Notes: generated from the sequence alone by a model not told the origin. A DNA stretch of 64,000 nucleotides from Bernardetia sp. MNP-M8 (GCF_037126285.1 NZ_CP147012.1:2812001-2876000), one strand, 5' to 3'. Positions 54,408 to 62,793 are shown, counted from the first letter of the stretch. Numbers and translations: made by a program.

Positions 54408-57302
54408 TTAAATCACAATATTTACAATCTTCTTAGGAACTAAAATAAAACGCTTCGGAGATTTTCCTTCTAACCATTTCTGAACTATTTTAGCATCCAA
54501 AACTTGCTTTTCGATATCTTCTTTTGGAGTTTCTAAAGCAAAGGACATTTTAGTACGAACTTTTCCATTTATCGAAATTGGATATTCAAATTCATCTTCT
54601 TTCAAATAACTCTCATCATAAACTGGAAATTCTGCTTTTACAATAGAAGTTGTTTTTTCTAAAGCAAGATGCCAAAGTTCTTCTGTAATATGTGGCGCAA
54701 AAGAAGAAAGAATAACCAAAAAAGGCTCTAAAATCTCTCTTTTGTAGCATTTCATAGCTGTAAGTTCGTTTACACAAATCATAAAAGCACTTACAGAAGT
54801 ATTCAGAGACAAACGTTCGATGTCATCTTCTACTTTTTTGATGGTTTTGTGAAGTGTTTTGAACTCTTCTTTTGTTGGTTTTTCGTCATTCAAAACCAAA
54901 TCGCCATTATTGTCATAGAATAAACGCCAAACTTTTCTCAAAAACTTCTGAACGCCATCAATTCCACTTGTATCCCAAGGTTTTGAATATTCCAAAGGCC
55001 CTAAAAACATTTCATACAAACGAAGAGCATCGGCACTATATTCTGAAACGACATCATCAGGATTGACAACATTATGAAGACGTTTAGACATTTTTTCTAC
55101 CTGCGAACCACAAACAAAATTGCCGTTTTCTTCTTTTATAAATTCTGCATTTTCTGTTTCTGGTCTGAATTTTTGATATTTTTTAATATCCAAAATATCA
55201 TCTTTTACCATACTTACAGGAACGTGTAGAGGACTAATACTGATTGCTATATTTGCTGGAATAGCTTCATGTCCTGCTACTTGATTGATTCCTTCTATTT
55301 TTTCGGCATCAGAAGTTAGTTTTTCTACTTGGTGATAAATTCCTTCACTCAAATATACTTGGAAACCACTAATACGATAAATCAAACTAGATTTTCCTTG
55401 AATCATTCCTTGGTTAACCAATTTTTTAAATGGCTCATCAAAATTCAAAAATCCTTTATCGTGTAAAAACTTTGTCCAAAAACGAGAATACAGCAAATGA
55501 CCTACTGCATGTTCTGCTCCACCAATATACACATCAACTTGATTCCAATAATCTACGGCTTCTTTTGATGCAAAAACACGCATATTTTGAGGGTCGGTAT
55601 AACGCAAGAAATACCAAGAAGAACCTGCCCACCCTGGCATTGTGGTAAGCTCATAAGGATATTTTCCTTGATAAGTAAATGCTTCTGCACGTCCTAGAGG
55701 TGGTTCGCCTTCTGCTGTTGGTTTGTAACTATCCACTTCTGGAAGCATTAAAGGCAATTCAGAATCTGGTAATGTATGAGGAATTTCGTCTTTATAATAA
55801 ATCGGAATCGGTTCTCCCCAATATCTTTGACGACCAAAAGCTGCATCACGCAACCTAAAATTTATTTTTCCTGTTCCAGCTTTTTTCTCTTCTAATTTTT
55901 TGATAGCTGCTTGAATGGCATCTTTTATAGATAGTCCATCCAAAAAGTCAGAATTCATTATATGTCCTTCTTTTTCTGTGTAGGCTTCCAAAACATTTCC
56001 GTTTTCGTCTGTTTGAGTTTCTTTGATGACTTGAATAATATCCAAACCAAAATGAGTAGCAAAACGAAAATCACGTTCATCAGATGAAGGAACACCCATC
56101 ACAACACCAGTTCCATAACCCGAAAGAACATAATCAGCCACCCAAATAGGCGTTCTTTTTCCAGAAATTGGATTGATTACATAACTTCCTGTGAAAACTC
56201 CTGAAACTGTTTTTACTTCTGTTTGGCGTTCACGTTCCGAACGGTTTTTAGCAAATTTTACATAATTTTCTACGGCTGCTCGTTGCTCTTTTGTGGTAAG
56301 CTCATCAATGATTTCAAGCTCAGGTGCAAGGGCAATATAAGTAACTCCGTAAATAGTATCAGGGCGAGTCGTAAAGGCTATAAGCTCTTTTAATTCTTCA
56401 CTCTTTCTATTATTTGGATTTTCTTCAGTTTTGAAACTAAGTTCTGCACCATACGATTTTCCAATCCAGTTTTTTTGCATTTCTTTGAGCGCATCCGACC
56501 ATTCTACTTCTTCCAAACCATTCAAAAGACGATCTGCGTAGGCTGTTGTACGCATCATCCATTGAGGCATTTTTTTTCTTTCTACTGGATAACCACCACG
56601 TTCTGAAAGTCCGTCTTTGATTTCGTCGTGAGCCAAAACAGAACCTAATTCTGCACACCAGTTTACGATAGCTTCCGATTTATACGCCAAACGATATTTT
56701 AATAAAACGTCTGATTTTTCTTTTTCTGTAAAATTATTCCATTCCTCTGCTGAAAAAGAAGGTGTATCATCATCACAAGCTGCATTTATTTTTTTGTTTC
56801 CCTCTTTTTCAAAAATGGTAATTAGTTTTTGAATTTCTTCTGCTCTTTCTGTATCGTTATTATAAAATGATTCGAAAAGCTGTTTGAAAACCCATTGTGT
56901 CCAACGGTAATAATCAGGATTTGAAGTGCGAATTTCTCTTGACCAATCAAATGAAAAACCAATTTTATCAAACTGTGATTTGAATGTTTGAATATTTTGA
57001 GCCGTTGTAATGGCTGGATGTTGTCCTGTTTCGATGGCGTACTGCTCAGCAGGTAAACCAAATGAATCAAAACCCATTGGATGAAGAACATTAAAACCCT
57101 TCAAACGCTTAAACCTACTCAAAATATCTGAAGCAATATAACCGAGTGGGTGACCAACATGAAGCCCAGAACCAGAAGGATAAGGAAACATATCTAACAC
57201 ATAATATTTTGGTTTTGTAGTATCATTTTCAACTTTATAAACCTCTTTTTCTTCCCATTGCAATTGCCACTTGGGTTCGATAAGGCGTGGATTGTATTCC
57301 AT
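54408..57302 (-). CDS. leuS: Leucyl-tRNA synthetase
   Basis: A class I aminoacyl-tRNA synthetase that charges tRNA-Leu and edits mischarged products. Visible are the N-terminal MEYNPRLIEPKWQLQWEE, the HIGH-type motif in MFPYPSGSGLHVGHPLGYIASDIL, the editing (CP1) domain (about residues 300-600, with TTRPDTIYGVTYIALAPE), and the KMSKR LHNVVNPDD loop, a Bacteroidota form of KMSKS. About 964 aa, with an insert of roughly 40 residues after the HIGH half, common in the phylum. ATG at 57302 is the true start; an in-frame ATG at 57359 starts in a palindromic repeat within the 5' leader. A TACCTTTG box at 57393-57400 gives the promoter. Confidence 0.95.
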   Translation of the reverse strand: MEYNPRLIEPKWQLQWEEKEVYKVENDTTKPKYYVLDMFPYPSGSGLHVGHPLGYIASDILSRFKRLKGFNVLHPMGFDSFGLPAEQYAIETGQHPAITTAQNIQTFKSQFDKIGFSFDWSREIRTSNPDYYRWTQWVFKQLFESFYNNDTERAEEIQKLITIFEKEGNKKINAACDDDTPSFSAEEWNNFTEKEKSDVLLKYRLAYKSEAIVNWCAELGSVLAHDEIKDGLSERGGYPVERKKMPQWMMRTTAYADRLLNGLEEVEWSDALKEMQKNWIGKSYGAELSFKTEENPNNRKSEELKELIAFTTRPDTIYGVTYIALAPELEIIDELTTKEQRAAVENYVKFAKNRSERERQTEVKTVSGVFTGSYVINPISGKRTPIWVADYVLSGYGTGVVMGVPSSDERDFRFATHFGLDIIQVIKETQTDENGNVLEAYTEKEGHIMNSDFLDGLSIKDAIQAAIKKLEEKKAGTGKINFRLRDAAFGRQRYWGEPIPIYYKDEIPHTLPDSELPLMLPEVDSYKPTAEGEPPLGRAEAFTYQGKYPYELTTMPGWAGSSWYFLRYTDPQNMRVFASKEAVDYWNQVDVYIGGAEHAVGHLLYSRFWTKFLHDKGFLNFDEPFKKLVNQGMIQGKSSLIYRISGFQVYLSEGIYHQVEKLTSDAEKIEGINQVAGHEAIPANIAISISPLHVPVSMVKDDILDIKKYQKFRPETENAEFIKEENGNFVCGSQVEKMSKRLHNVVNPDDVVSEYSADALRLYEMFLGPLEYSKPWDTSGIDGVQKFLRKVWRLFYDNNGDLVLNDEKPTKEEFKTLHKTIKKVEDDIERLSLNTSVSAFMICVNELTAMKCYKREILEPFLVILSSFAPHITEELWHLALEKTTSIVKAEFPVYDESYLKEDEFEYPISINGKVRTKMSFALETPKEDIEKQVLDAKIVQKWLEGKSPKRFILVPKKIVNIVI

Positions 57303-57336
57303 TTTGTCGTATTTTTTCTGTTTGTTAAGAGTAAAT

Positions 57337-57363
57337 GTCGTTGGTGAGGACACCAACAACGGC
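57337..57363. repeat. Palindromic repeat family, copy E (consensus-like)
   Basis: The minus strand reads GCCGTTGTTGGTGTCCTCACCAACGAC, a near-perfect palindrome. It sits in the leuS leader between promoter and start codon. Confidence 0.78.
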
Positions 57364-57392
57364 AGGTAAAGATTATTTTACCTTATATACCT

Positions 57393-57400
57393 CAAAGGTA
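57393..57400 (-). promoter_or_regulatory. TAnnTTTG -7 element of leuS
   Basis: The minus strand reads TACCTTTG, placing the start of transcription near 57386 and the leader at about 84 bases, with the repeat and a small AGGTAAA/TTTACCT stem (57364-57383) in it. Confidence 0.5.
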
Positions 57401-57460
57401 CTAAGATTTTCAAACATACGAGTTTTTGTTTAGATTCGTATGATAATAAAAGACAACAAA

Positions 57461-57500
57461 AAAAACTGTTACTTTTTACAAAAAGTAACAGTTTTTTTAG
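57461..57500. terminator. Perfect terminator after the GG-leader peptide gene
   Basis: A 16-bp perfect stem (57461-57476 with 57481-57496) has a 4-base loop and T/A runs on both sides. It lies 24 bases past the peptide stop codon. Confidence 0.92.
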
Positions 57501-57523
57501 ATTTATTTATTGAATGGTTACTA

Positions 57524-57691
57524 TTAATTACCCTTACAACACTCATATTCAGGACTACCTGGCTCTGGTTGATATAAATAATTTCTTTTAGGACAAGCGA
57601 CATAAGTGCAATTATAATATCCACCTTTAATTTGTTTTACTTGTGCTGTTGAAATAGCAAATTTTCCGAATTTTTTCTTGAGATTTTTCAT
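57524..57691 (-). CDS. Double-glycine-leader cysteine-containing peptide (RiPP/bacteriocin-type precursor)
   Basis: ATG at 57691 to TAA at 57524 encodes 55 residues. The first 24 form a basic leader MKNLKKKFGKFAISTAQVKQ, then IKGG: the MKNLKK..G....A..K.I.GG pattern of Bacteroidota double-glycine precursors processed by C39-peptidase ABC exporters. Cleavage after GG would release a 31-residue core starting YYNC with four cysteines (28, 33, 51, 52), two near each end, and PEPGSPEYE in between. It is too short for usual gene calling. It has its own leader and strong terminator. No exporter, modifying enzyme or immunity gene is adjacent, so it would need a partner elsewhere. Function is inferred from form. 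Confidence 0.7.
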   Translation of the reverse strand: MKNLKKKFGKFAISTAQVKQIKGGYYNCTYVACPKRNYLYQPEPGSPEYECCKGN

Positions 57692-57830
57692 TAATACTAG
57701 AGTTAAGTTTATGAATTTATTTAGGTAAAAGCTACATTGTTATAGCTTGATACAATAATAGGTATAATATTTTTAATGTTGAAATAATTACATTGTTTTT
57801 AACAGTTAGATCTATAATTTTTTTTATTTT

Positions 57831-58637
57831 CTATAATTGTACATCATCACTTTTCACAAACTTAACTCCTAATTTCTTTGCTTTTTGATAAATAGGTTCT
57901 CCCAAATGCCCCAAATTTGGAATATCAGACATACAATCTTCTAAAACGATTATTTTTTTGGCTAATTTTGCTGCGTAATCCATAATCTGTTTCAAACTTG
58001 TTGCAACACAATGTGACTTTGCTTGTCCTGCTAAATACACATTTTCATACTCATTTAAAGAATCTAAAAGTGATTGATTAAGCTGTGTTTCTGGTTGGTC
58101 TTTGACAGGAATTTGAGCTTGAAAAATACCAAAATGTTCGGTAAGTGGGTATGTTCCTTTTGTTACAGCTTGATATTGTTTGTACTGATTGTTTTCTTTA
58201 TTTATTTTTATCCATTTTTCTAATGCTTTTGATAGAGTTTCATCTAGTGCAGCTCCTTTTGAACCAATCAAACAATGAGTTGTCCAAATAAAATGAGGAA
58301 ATTCACCTTGTGCTTCTAAGTTTTTTAGGTATTCTTTGGTTTCCTTTGGGTAAAAATTAGGAGTCCATTTTCCATCTTCTACTTCTTTGAGCGTAATTTG
58401 AGTAAAAGGATTTGGTTCATCTCCAGTTGCATCTCTCCAAAAAGAAGGATGTGAAATATCGTTTACTGGATGAGTATCAAGTGTTACACAAATATGGTCT
58501 AATTGTGTTGCATTTGTTGTGATAAAATCAGAAAGACGCTGAATGTCATTTTCTGCATTGGGAACATATAAAGCACCAGCAGGATTACAAAAATCATATT
58601 GAGCATCAATTATCAAAAGTGCATTTTGTTTTTTCAT
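57831..58637 (-). CDS. Cysteine hydrolase, nicotinamidase-like
   Basis: An isochorismatase-fold enzyme of about 268 aa. Residues near the start (NALLIIDAQYDFCNPAGALYVPNA) contain the catalytic Asp, and VYLAGQAKSHCVATSLKQIMDYA carries the nucleophilic Cys in its usual place. The FIWTTHCLIGSKGAALDETLSKAL segment matches larger nicotinamidase-like members. It may convert nicotinamide to nicotinate in NAD salvage. ATG at 58637 gives the standard MKKQNALLIIDAQ start; an in-frame ATG at 58676 adds 13 unrelated residues. The gene stops 140 bases before the peptide gene's ATG. Confidence 0.78.
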   Translation of the reverse strand: MKKQNALLIIDAQYDFCNPAGALYVPNAENDIQRLSDFITTNATQLDHICVTLDTHPVNDISHPSFWRDATGDEPNPFTQITLKEVEDGKWTPNFYPKETKEYLKNLEAQGEFPHFIWTTHCLIGSKGAALDETLSKALEKWIKINKENNQYKQYQAVTKGTYPLTEHFGIFQAQIPVKDQPETQLNQSLLDSLNEYENVYLAGQAKSHCVATSLKQIMDYAAKLAKKIIVLEDCMSDIPNLGHLGEPIYQKAKKLGVKFVKSDDVQL

Positions 58638-58830
58638 TTTTGAGAAATTTAAAATAGTTTGTAAGGGTAAAAACAATGATTAAGAAATACTTTTATTTAG
58701 GATAACGTAAAAAATACACTAAGGTTTTGGCTACTTTAAAAAAACGGAATATTTTTTTTGTAGACTTACTTGCATAGTTTTTGAGATTCAAAAAAGAAAC
58801 TTAAATCTCACTATAATCCCTTTTAATGAA

Positions 58831-59244
58831 ATGAAAATAGAACTAAAAGATGAAACACAAACTGTTTTTTTTCAAATTGAACATTTGAGTGATAAAAATA
58901 TTATTCAGACAACTTGGATAGCAGATGGTATAACAGTAGACCAAATAAAAGATGGAGCTATGATAATGTTAGAACAACTAAAAAAGAATAACACATCTTT
59001 GATTTTGAATGATAACAGGAAAATTACAGGGGCTTGGGATGAGGCAAATGAGTGGATTGCAAATGAGTGGATGCCCAAAGCAATAGAAATAGGAGTGAGA
59101 AAATTTGCTCATATTATTTCAGATGATATATTTGATCAACTATCTGCTGAGTTTATGCAAGATAACAGCAAAAAAGTGGAAGGAGAATTTCAAATGCGTT
59201 TATTTGATAATTTAGAAGAAGCTGAAGAATGGCTGTTAGCATAA
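58831..59244 (+). CDS. SpoIIAA-like (STAS/SEC14-type) small protein, member 2
   Basis: The 137-aa protein is closely related to the next gene: shared starts (MKxELKDExQxVFxQIE), a LILNDNRxxxGxWD segment, WMPxxIExGVxKFAHxxxxxxFxxLSAEFMxDNS and a final EEAExWL. It is soluble and looks like a SpoIIAA/SEC14-type single domain that could bind lipid or a partner protein. A conserved phosphoacceptor Ser as in SpoIIAA is not evident. It is monocistronic or paired with its neighbour (95-base gap). Two SpoIIE-type phosphatases in the window could be partners, but no evidence ties them. Confidence 0.65.
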   Translation: MKIELKDETQTVFFQIEHLSDKNIIQTTWIADGITVDQIKDGAMIMLEQLKKNNTSLILNDNRKITGAWDEANEWIANEWMPKAIEIGVRKFAHIISDDIFDQLSAEFMQDNSKKVEGEFQMRLFDNLEEAEEWLLA

Positions 59245-59339
59245 TTTTTGTATGCTAGTTTTTGTGGCAATATTATACTTGCATTTATTAAAAAATATAC
59301 TTATTTTTCATTTTATATATTAACTTCAATTTTATCGAA

Positions 59340-59759
59340 ATGAAAAAAGAACTAAAAGACGAGTCCCAAAAAGTCTTTCTGCAGATTGAACAATTTACAG
59401 ATAGAAATATTATGTACTCAAACTGGATTGGTACTGATTTGACAATCGCCCAAATAAAAGAAGGTGGAGCATTAATATTAAAAGAATTGGCACAACATCC
59501 TACTCCTTTGATTTTAAATGATAACAGACAAGTAGTCGGAGGTTGGGATGTGGTTGTGATAGATGCTTGGATTGCAGATCATTGGATGCCACAAGTAATA
59601 GAAGCAGGTGTGAAAAAATTTGCTCATTTATTACCTAATGAACTATTTACAGAACTCTCTGCCGAATTTATGAAAGATAATAGTGAACAACTAGAAGGAG
59701 ATTTTAAGTTGCGTCTATTTCATAATCAAGAAGAAGCTGAAAAATGGCTCGCAGAATAA
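59340..59759 (+). CDS. SpoIIAA-like (STAS/SEC14-type) small protein, member 3
   Basis: The 139-aa paralogue of the preceding gene, with the same order of motifs (LILNDNRQVVGGWD, WMPQVIEAGVKKFAHLLPNELFTELSAEFMKDNS, EEAEKWLAE) and a 2-residue insertion in the middle. It is a recent tandem duplication. The single gene ends 13 bases before the small lipoprotein gene, which may be co-transcribed. Function unknown; see the other two members. Confidence 0.65.
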   Translation: MKKELKDESQKVFLQIEQFTDRNIMYSNWIGTDLTIAQIKEGGALILKELAQHPTPLILNDNRQVVGGWDVVVIDAWIADHWMPQVIEAGVKKFAHLLPNELFTELSAEFMKDNSEQLEGDFKLRLFHNQEEAEKWLAE

Positions 59760-59772
59760 AAAATAACAAACT

Positions 59773-60108
59773 ATGACAAATAAATCTCAATTTCTTTCTT
59801 ATTATTTTAGAAAAAATATTTCTTTTCTATTCATTATCTTTTCATTGTTTCTCTTTAGTGGAACTTTAGTTTCGTGTGGAGGAAGTAAAAAAGGCGCACA
59901 AGCCAGCGAACAAGAAGCAGGAAAGAAGAAAAAAAAGCCCAAAAAGTGTAAAGACGAAGGCTGTAGAGTAAGAATGTCACACTATCACGAAGGTTCAGAA
60001 TTTAAAGGTAAACGAGGCAACTTCTTTATGCGACTTTTTACACCTAAAGAATCCAAATACGGACAGGGAAGATATAGAAATCATGGTTGGAAAAAAGGAA
60101 AAAAATAG
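59773..60108 (+). CDS. Small basic lipoprotein
   Basis: A 111-aa protein with a hydrophobic signal (residues 17-32) and a lipobox (LVSC, Cys at about 35), followed by GGSKKGAQ and a lysine-rich, glycine- and arginine-rich, cationic tail with two cysteines (KKCKDEGCRVRMSHYHEG). The strong positive charge suggests binding to nucleic acid or LPS; no domain is recognised. It starts 13 bases after the SpoIIAA-like gene, so the two are likely co-transcribed. Convergent with the ATL gene (one-base gap). Confidence 0.65.
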   Translation: MTNKSQFLSYYFRKNISFLFIIFSLFLFSGTLVSCGGSKKGAQASEQEAGKKKKKPKKCKDEGCRVRMSHYHEGSEFKGKRGNFFMRLFTPKESKYGQGRYRNHGWKKGKK

Positions 60109-60109
60109 C

Positions 60110-60451
60110 TTATAAAAGTTCCATTTGAGGATTCCAAAATATTTTGTCAAAATCCTGTATTTGGTCGTTTTCTACTTTTATATTTTCAGCTTCTAAAAGC
60201 TCTTGCATTGTAGTAGGTGTTTCGAAATGATGTCTGCCTGTCAGAAGTCCGTTTCGGTTTACTACTCTATGTGCAGGAATTTTTATATCTTTTTCTTGAT
60301 TAATTTTTACACAATTATTCATTACCCAACCTACCATTCTTGCACCTCGTGTATGTCCCAAAAACTTGGCAATCGTTCCATAGGAAGTTACTCTTCCTTT
60401 TGGGATTTGTAAAACTACATCTATTACGTCGTCTTGGAAAGTGGTTTTCAT
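60110..60451 (-). CDS. Alkyltransferase-like (ATL) DNA-binding protein
   Basis: The 113-aa protein matches the MGMT/ATL fold (VLQIPKGRVTSYGTIAKFLGHTRGARMVGWVMNNC, then PAHRVVNRNGLLTGRHHF). In MGMT the active-site Cys lies in PCHRV; here it is Ala60 (PAHRV). It therefore cannot accept an alkyl group and is an ATL protein, which binds O6-alkylguanine and flags it for nucleotide excision repair. It is short, as ATLs are. Start at 60451 is directly preceded by the LysM gene stop region (18 bases). Confidence 0.82.
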   Translation of the reverse strand: MKTTFQDDVIDVVLQIPKGRVTSYGTIAKFLGHTRGARMVGWVMNNCVKINQEKDIKIPAHRVVNRNGLLTGRHHFETPTTMQELLEAENIKVENDQIQDFDKIFWNPQMELL

Positions 60452-60469
60452 AAATACAATGTTCTATTT

Positions 60470-62590
60470 CTAACTAAAACTAATCCCAGCGTCTAATACT
60501 TTTTGAGGACGAGTACGAACTCTTGCATCGGTTGCATTGGCTATAATTGTTTGGATTACTCGTTTTTCATCAATATTTTTAAGAGCAGTTAGTGAAGTAA
60601 TTCCTGTTTGTCTAGCTACCTGTTCCATTGCAGGCGCAAAAATACGTAATGCCCCTGTAAGTCCTTGGTTTACAGCTAAATCTATCAATACGGTTATTCC
60701 CCCTGCTGAATTGATGAAATCAGTTACAGGTTCACGATTTACATCAACTCCATTTGCATTGAGTGAAATTTTGGCTCTAAGTGCAGGTTTTACATATTCT
60801 TGTACGGCTGCCAAAACTTGTAATTTTGCTACTTCAATATTTTGTCCTGCTCTTACAAATATGCCATGTAAAACTTTATCAGCACGAATATATTTTTCGG
60901 CATCTGTTCCTACATAACGTTTTCCATCTGGTGTAAAGACTACCATACTTGCAGGTTCGTATTTATCGTTTTTGTAAGTATATTCTACATCAATTCCGAA
61001 TCTTCCGAAGGCTTCTTCAAATAAAGATGGATTTCTGTCTTTAATAAGTGCCATCATATTTGGAAATGTTCCTCCACCTGTTTCTCCAGCAAATTGAATG
61101 AATCCAAAAGAAAAAGCAGCTTTATCATAACTATTGATAGCATCAAACTTTCCTTCATTTTTAGATACAAATTCTAGAGCCTCAGCAAGCTGACGAGACA
61201 AACCAACACTTTCATAATAAGCAGCAGGAATGTCATGAACAACTGTTCCTGAGTACGAAATTCCATACGGATAAACACTATAATTACTTCTGACAAAGTT
61301 AGAAAAACTAACTTTTTCTAGATTTCCTCTATGGTCTTTATAAGTAATATCGTATTTAGTATATTCTCTCAATAATTTATAGGTTACATCATTTGGATTG
61401 ATAAGTCCATTAGAATAACCTGAAGCTCCAATTAAAGAAGATTTTCCTGCCCACCAATCAATTTTATTTCTTCTTTGGAAATTATCAATTGCTGAAATGG
61501 TAGCTTGAATTTGTGAAAGACCATCAACAGAATTCATATAATCTAACTGCACAAAACGTCTTTGTACTTTCTCTACATCAGCTTGACGGTTTGCACCACC
61601 ACGTCCAACGCTTGCAGAAAGTCCACTTCCAAAAATTTGAACGCCATTTATTGCATCAAGATTAATAACTTCTTTTTTATTTTGTTCGTATTTTGAAATA
61701 TTTCCTGTTTCGGGAACAGAAGAAGAGTTATCTCCTTGTCCATTACCCCCTCCACTACTTGAGTCTCCATCAGAATTATTATTTCCTCCACTACCAGAAT
61801 TATAATTTGTTGTTTTGACTTCTTTAGTAATCATCAAACGCTGACCTAATGAAAGGGCATTTGAGCTAAGTCCATTACTTTCTTTAATGTCTTGAACAGA
61901 AACATTATATGCCATTGCAATTCTATACAAAGAATCTCCTGATATAACTGTATGATAAATAATTTTGGGGGCAGCTTGCGTAGGTTGAGGATTTTGAACA
62001 GGAGCAGCCTGAGAAGCTACTTCTGGTTTTTCTTCCAAGTAAAGCATCTGTCCAATACGCAAAATGTTACTATCTAAATCATTGATACTTTTCAAATCAT
62101 TTACAGAAACACCTACTTTTTGAGAAACTCGCCACATGCTATCTCCAGTCTGTACAACATAACTCGGACGAGGTGTAAAAACAGGAGCTTTTACAACTGT
62201 TGGCGAATTGGTTTGAACAGTAGGCGTAGCAACAGGTGCAGTATAGTTACTTCCACCACTTACTCTAAGTTGCTGACCAAGTGAAAGCGAATTTGAAGAA
62301 AGATTATTTAAAGCCTTTATCTCATTTACAGAAATATTAAATTTTGTAGCAATTCTCCAAAGTGAATCCCCAGCCTGTACAGTATAAACAGAAGTATTTG
62401 GCGAAGAAGCTGTAGCTGTATTTCCACTTCCATACGAAGGAGAATCTACACTTACTTGCAAACGCTGTCCTAATGAAAGACTAGCATCTGACATATTATT
62501 AAGTCTTTTAATTTCATCTACTGAAATTTGATATTGCCTAGAAATTCCCCAAAGTGTGTCTCCACTTTGTACTGTATGATAATTTGCCAT
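60470..62590 (-). CDS. Four-LysM protein with a C-terminal lysozyme-like domain
   Basis: The 706-aa protein begins straight with LysM 1 (YHTVQSGDTLWGISRQYQIS) and has LysM 2-4 near residues 68-112, 143-187 and 211-255, joined by Ser/Pro/Gln/Asn linkers; a glycine/serine/asparagine-rich stretch follows (about 260-295). The C-terminal half (about 310-706) has FVSKNEGKFDAINSYDKAAFSFGFIQFAGETGGG, resembling a lysozyme-like active-site region (Glu and Asp, FGFIQF). No signal peptide or membrane helix is visible at the N-terminus, so secretion by a non-Sec route or release by lysis is possible. Likely peptidoglycan-binding; hydrolysis inferred. Confidence 0.7.
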   Translation of the reverse strand: MANYHTVQSGDTLWGISRQYQISVDEIKRLNNMSDASLSLGQRLQVSVDSPSYGSGNTATASSPNTSVYTVQAGDSLWRIATKFNISVNEIKALNNLSSNSLSLGQQLRVSGGSNYTAPVATPTVQTNSPTVVKAPVFTPRPSYVVQTGDSMWRVSQKVGVSVNDLKSINDLDSNILRIGQMLYLEEKPEVASQAAPVQNPQPTQAAPKIIYHTVISGDSLYRIAMAYNVSVQDIKESNGLSSNALSLGQRLMITKEVKTTNYNSGSGGNNNSDGDSSSGGGNGQGDNSSSVPETGNISKYEQNKKEVINLDAINGVQIFGSGLSASVGRGGANRQADVEKVQRRFVQLDYMNSVDGLSQIQATISAIDNFQRRNKIDWWAGKSSLIGASGYSNGLINPNDVTYKLLREYTKYDITYKDHRGNLEKVSFSNFVRSNYSVYPYGISYSGTVVHDIPAAYYESVGLSRQLAEALEFVSKNEGKFDAINSYDKAAFSFGFIQFAGETGGGTFPNMMALIKDRNPSLFEEAFGRFGIDVEYTYKNDKYEPASMVVFTPDGKRYVGTDAEKYIRADKVLHGIFVRAGQNIEVAKLQVLAAVQEYVKPALRAKISLNANGVDVNREPVTDFINSAGGITVLIDLAVNQGLTGALRIFAPAMEQVARQTGITSLTALKNIDEKRVIQTIIANATDARVRTRPQKVLDAGISFS

Positions 62591-62793
62591 TCAAAAAGAA
62601 GTATAATGCTTAAAAAGTAAGAGTTAGATAAATTTTAATAACTCTGATGGTAAGATACGTATTTTTTTGTTTTTTGAGAACAGAATTTTCAAAACTTATT
62701 TTATTTCATTAAAAAAGATATGAATCTTAAACCTAATTGTTTGAATTCTGTTTTGAAAAGGTAATCTATTAATTGCCAACTAAGCTATCAAAA

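Noticed and set aside
57359-57361. ATG at 57359 as the leuS start
   Set aside because: It lies in a palindromic repeat in the leader and gives a 19-residue tail unlike any LeuRS.
60470-62590. LysM protein as part of a contractile injection system
   Set aside because: No sheath, tube, baseplate or ATPase gene lies in the adjacent sequence.
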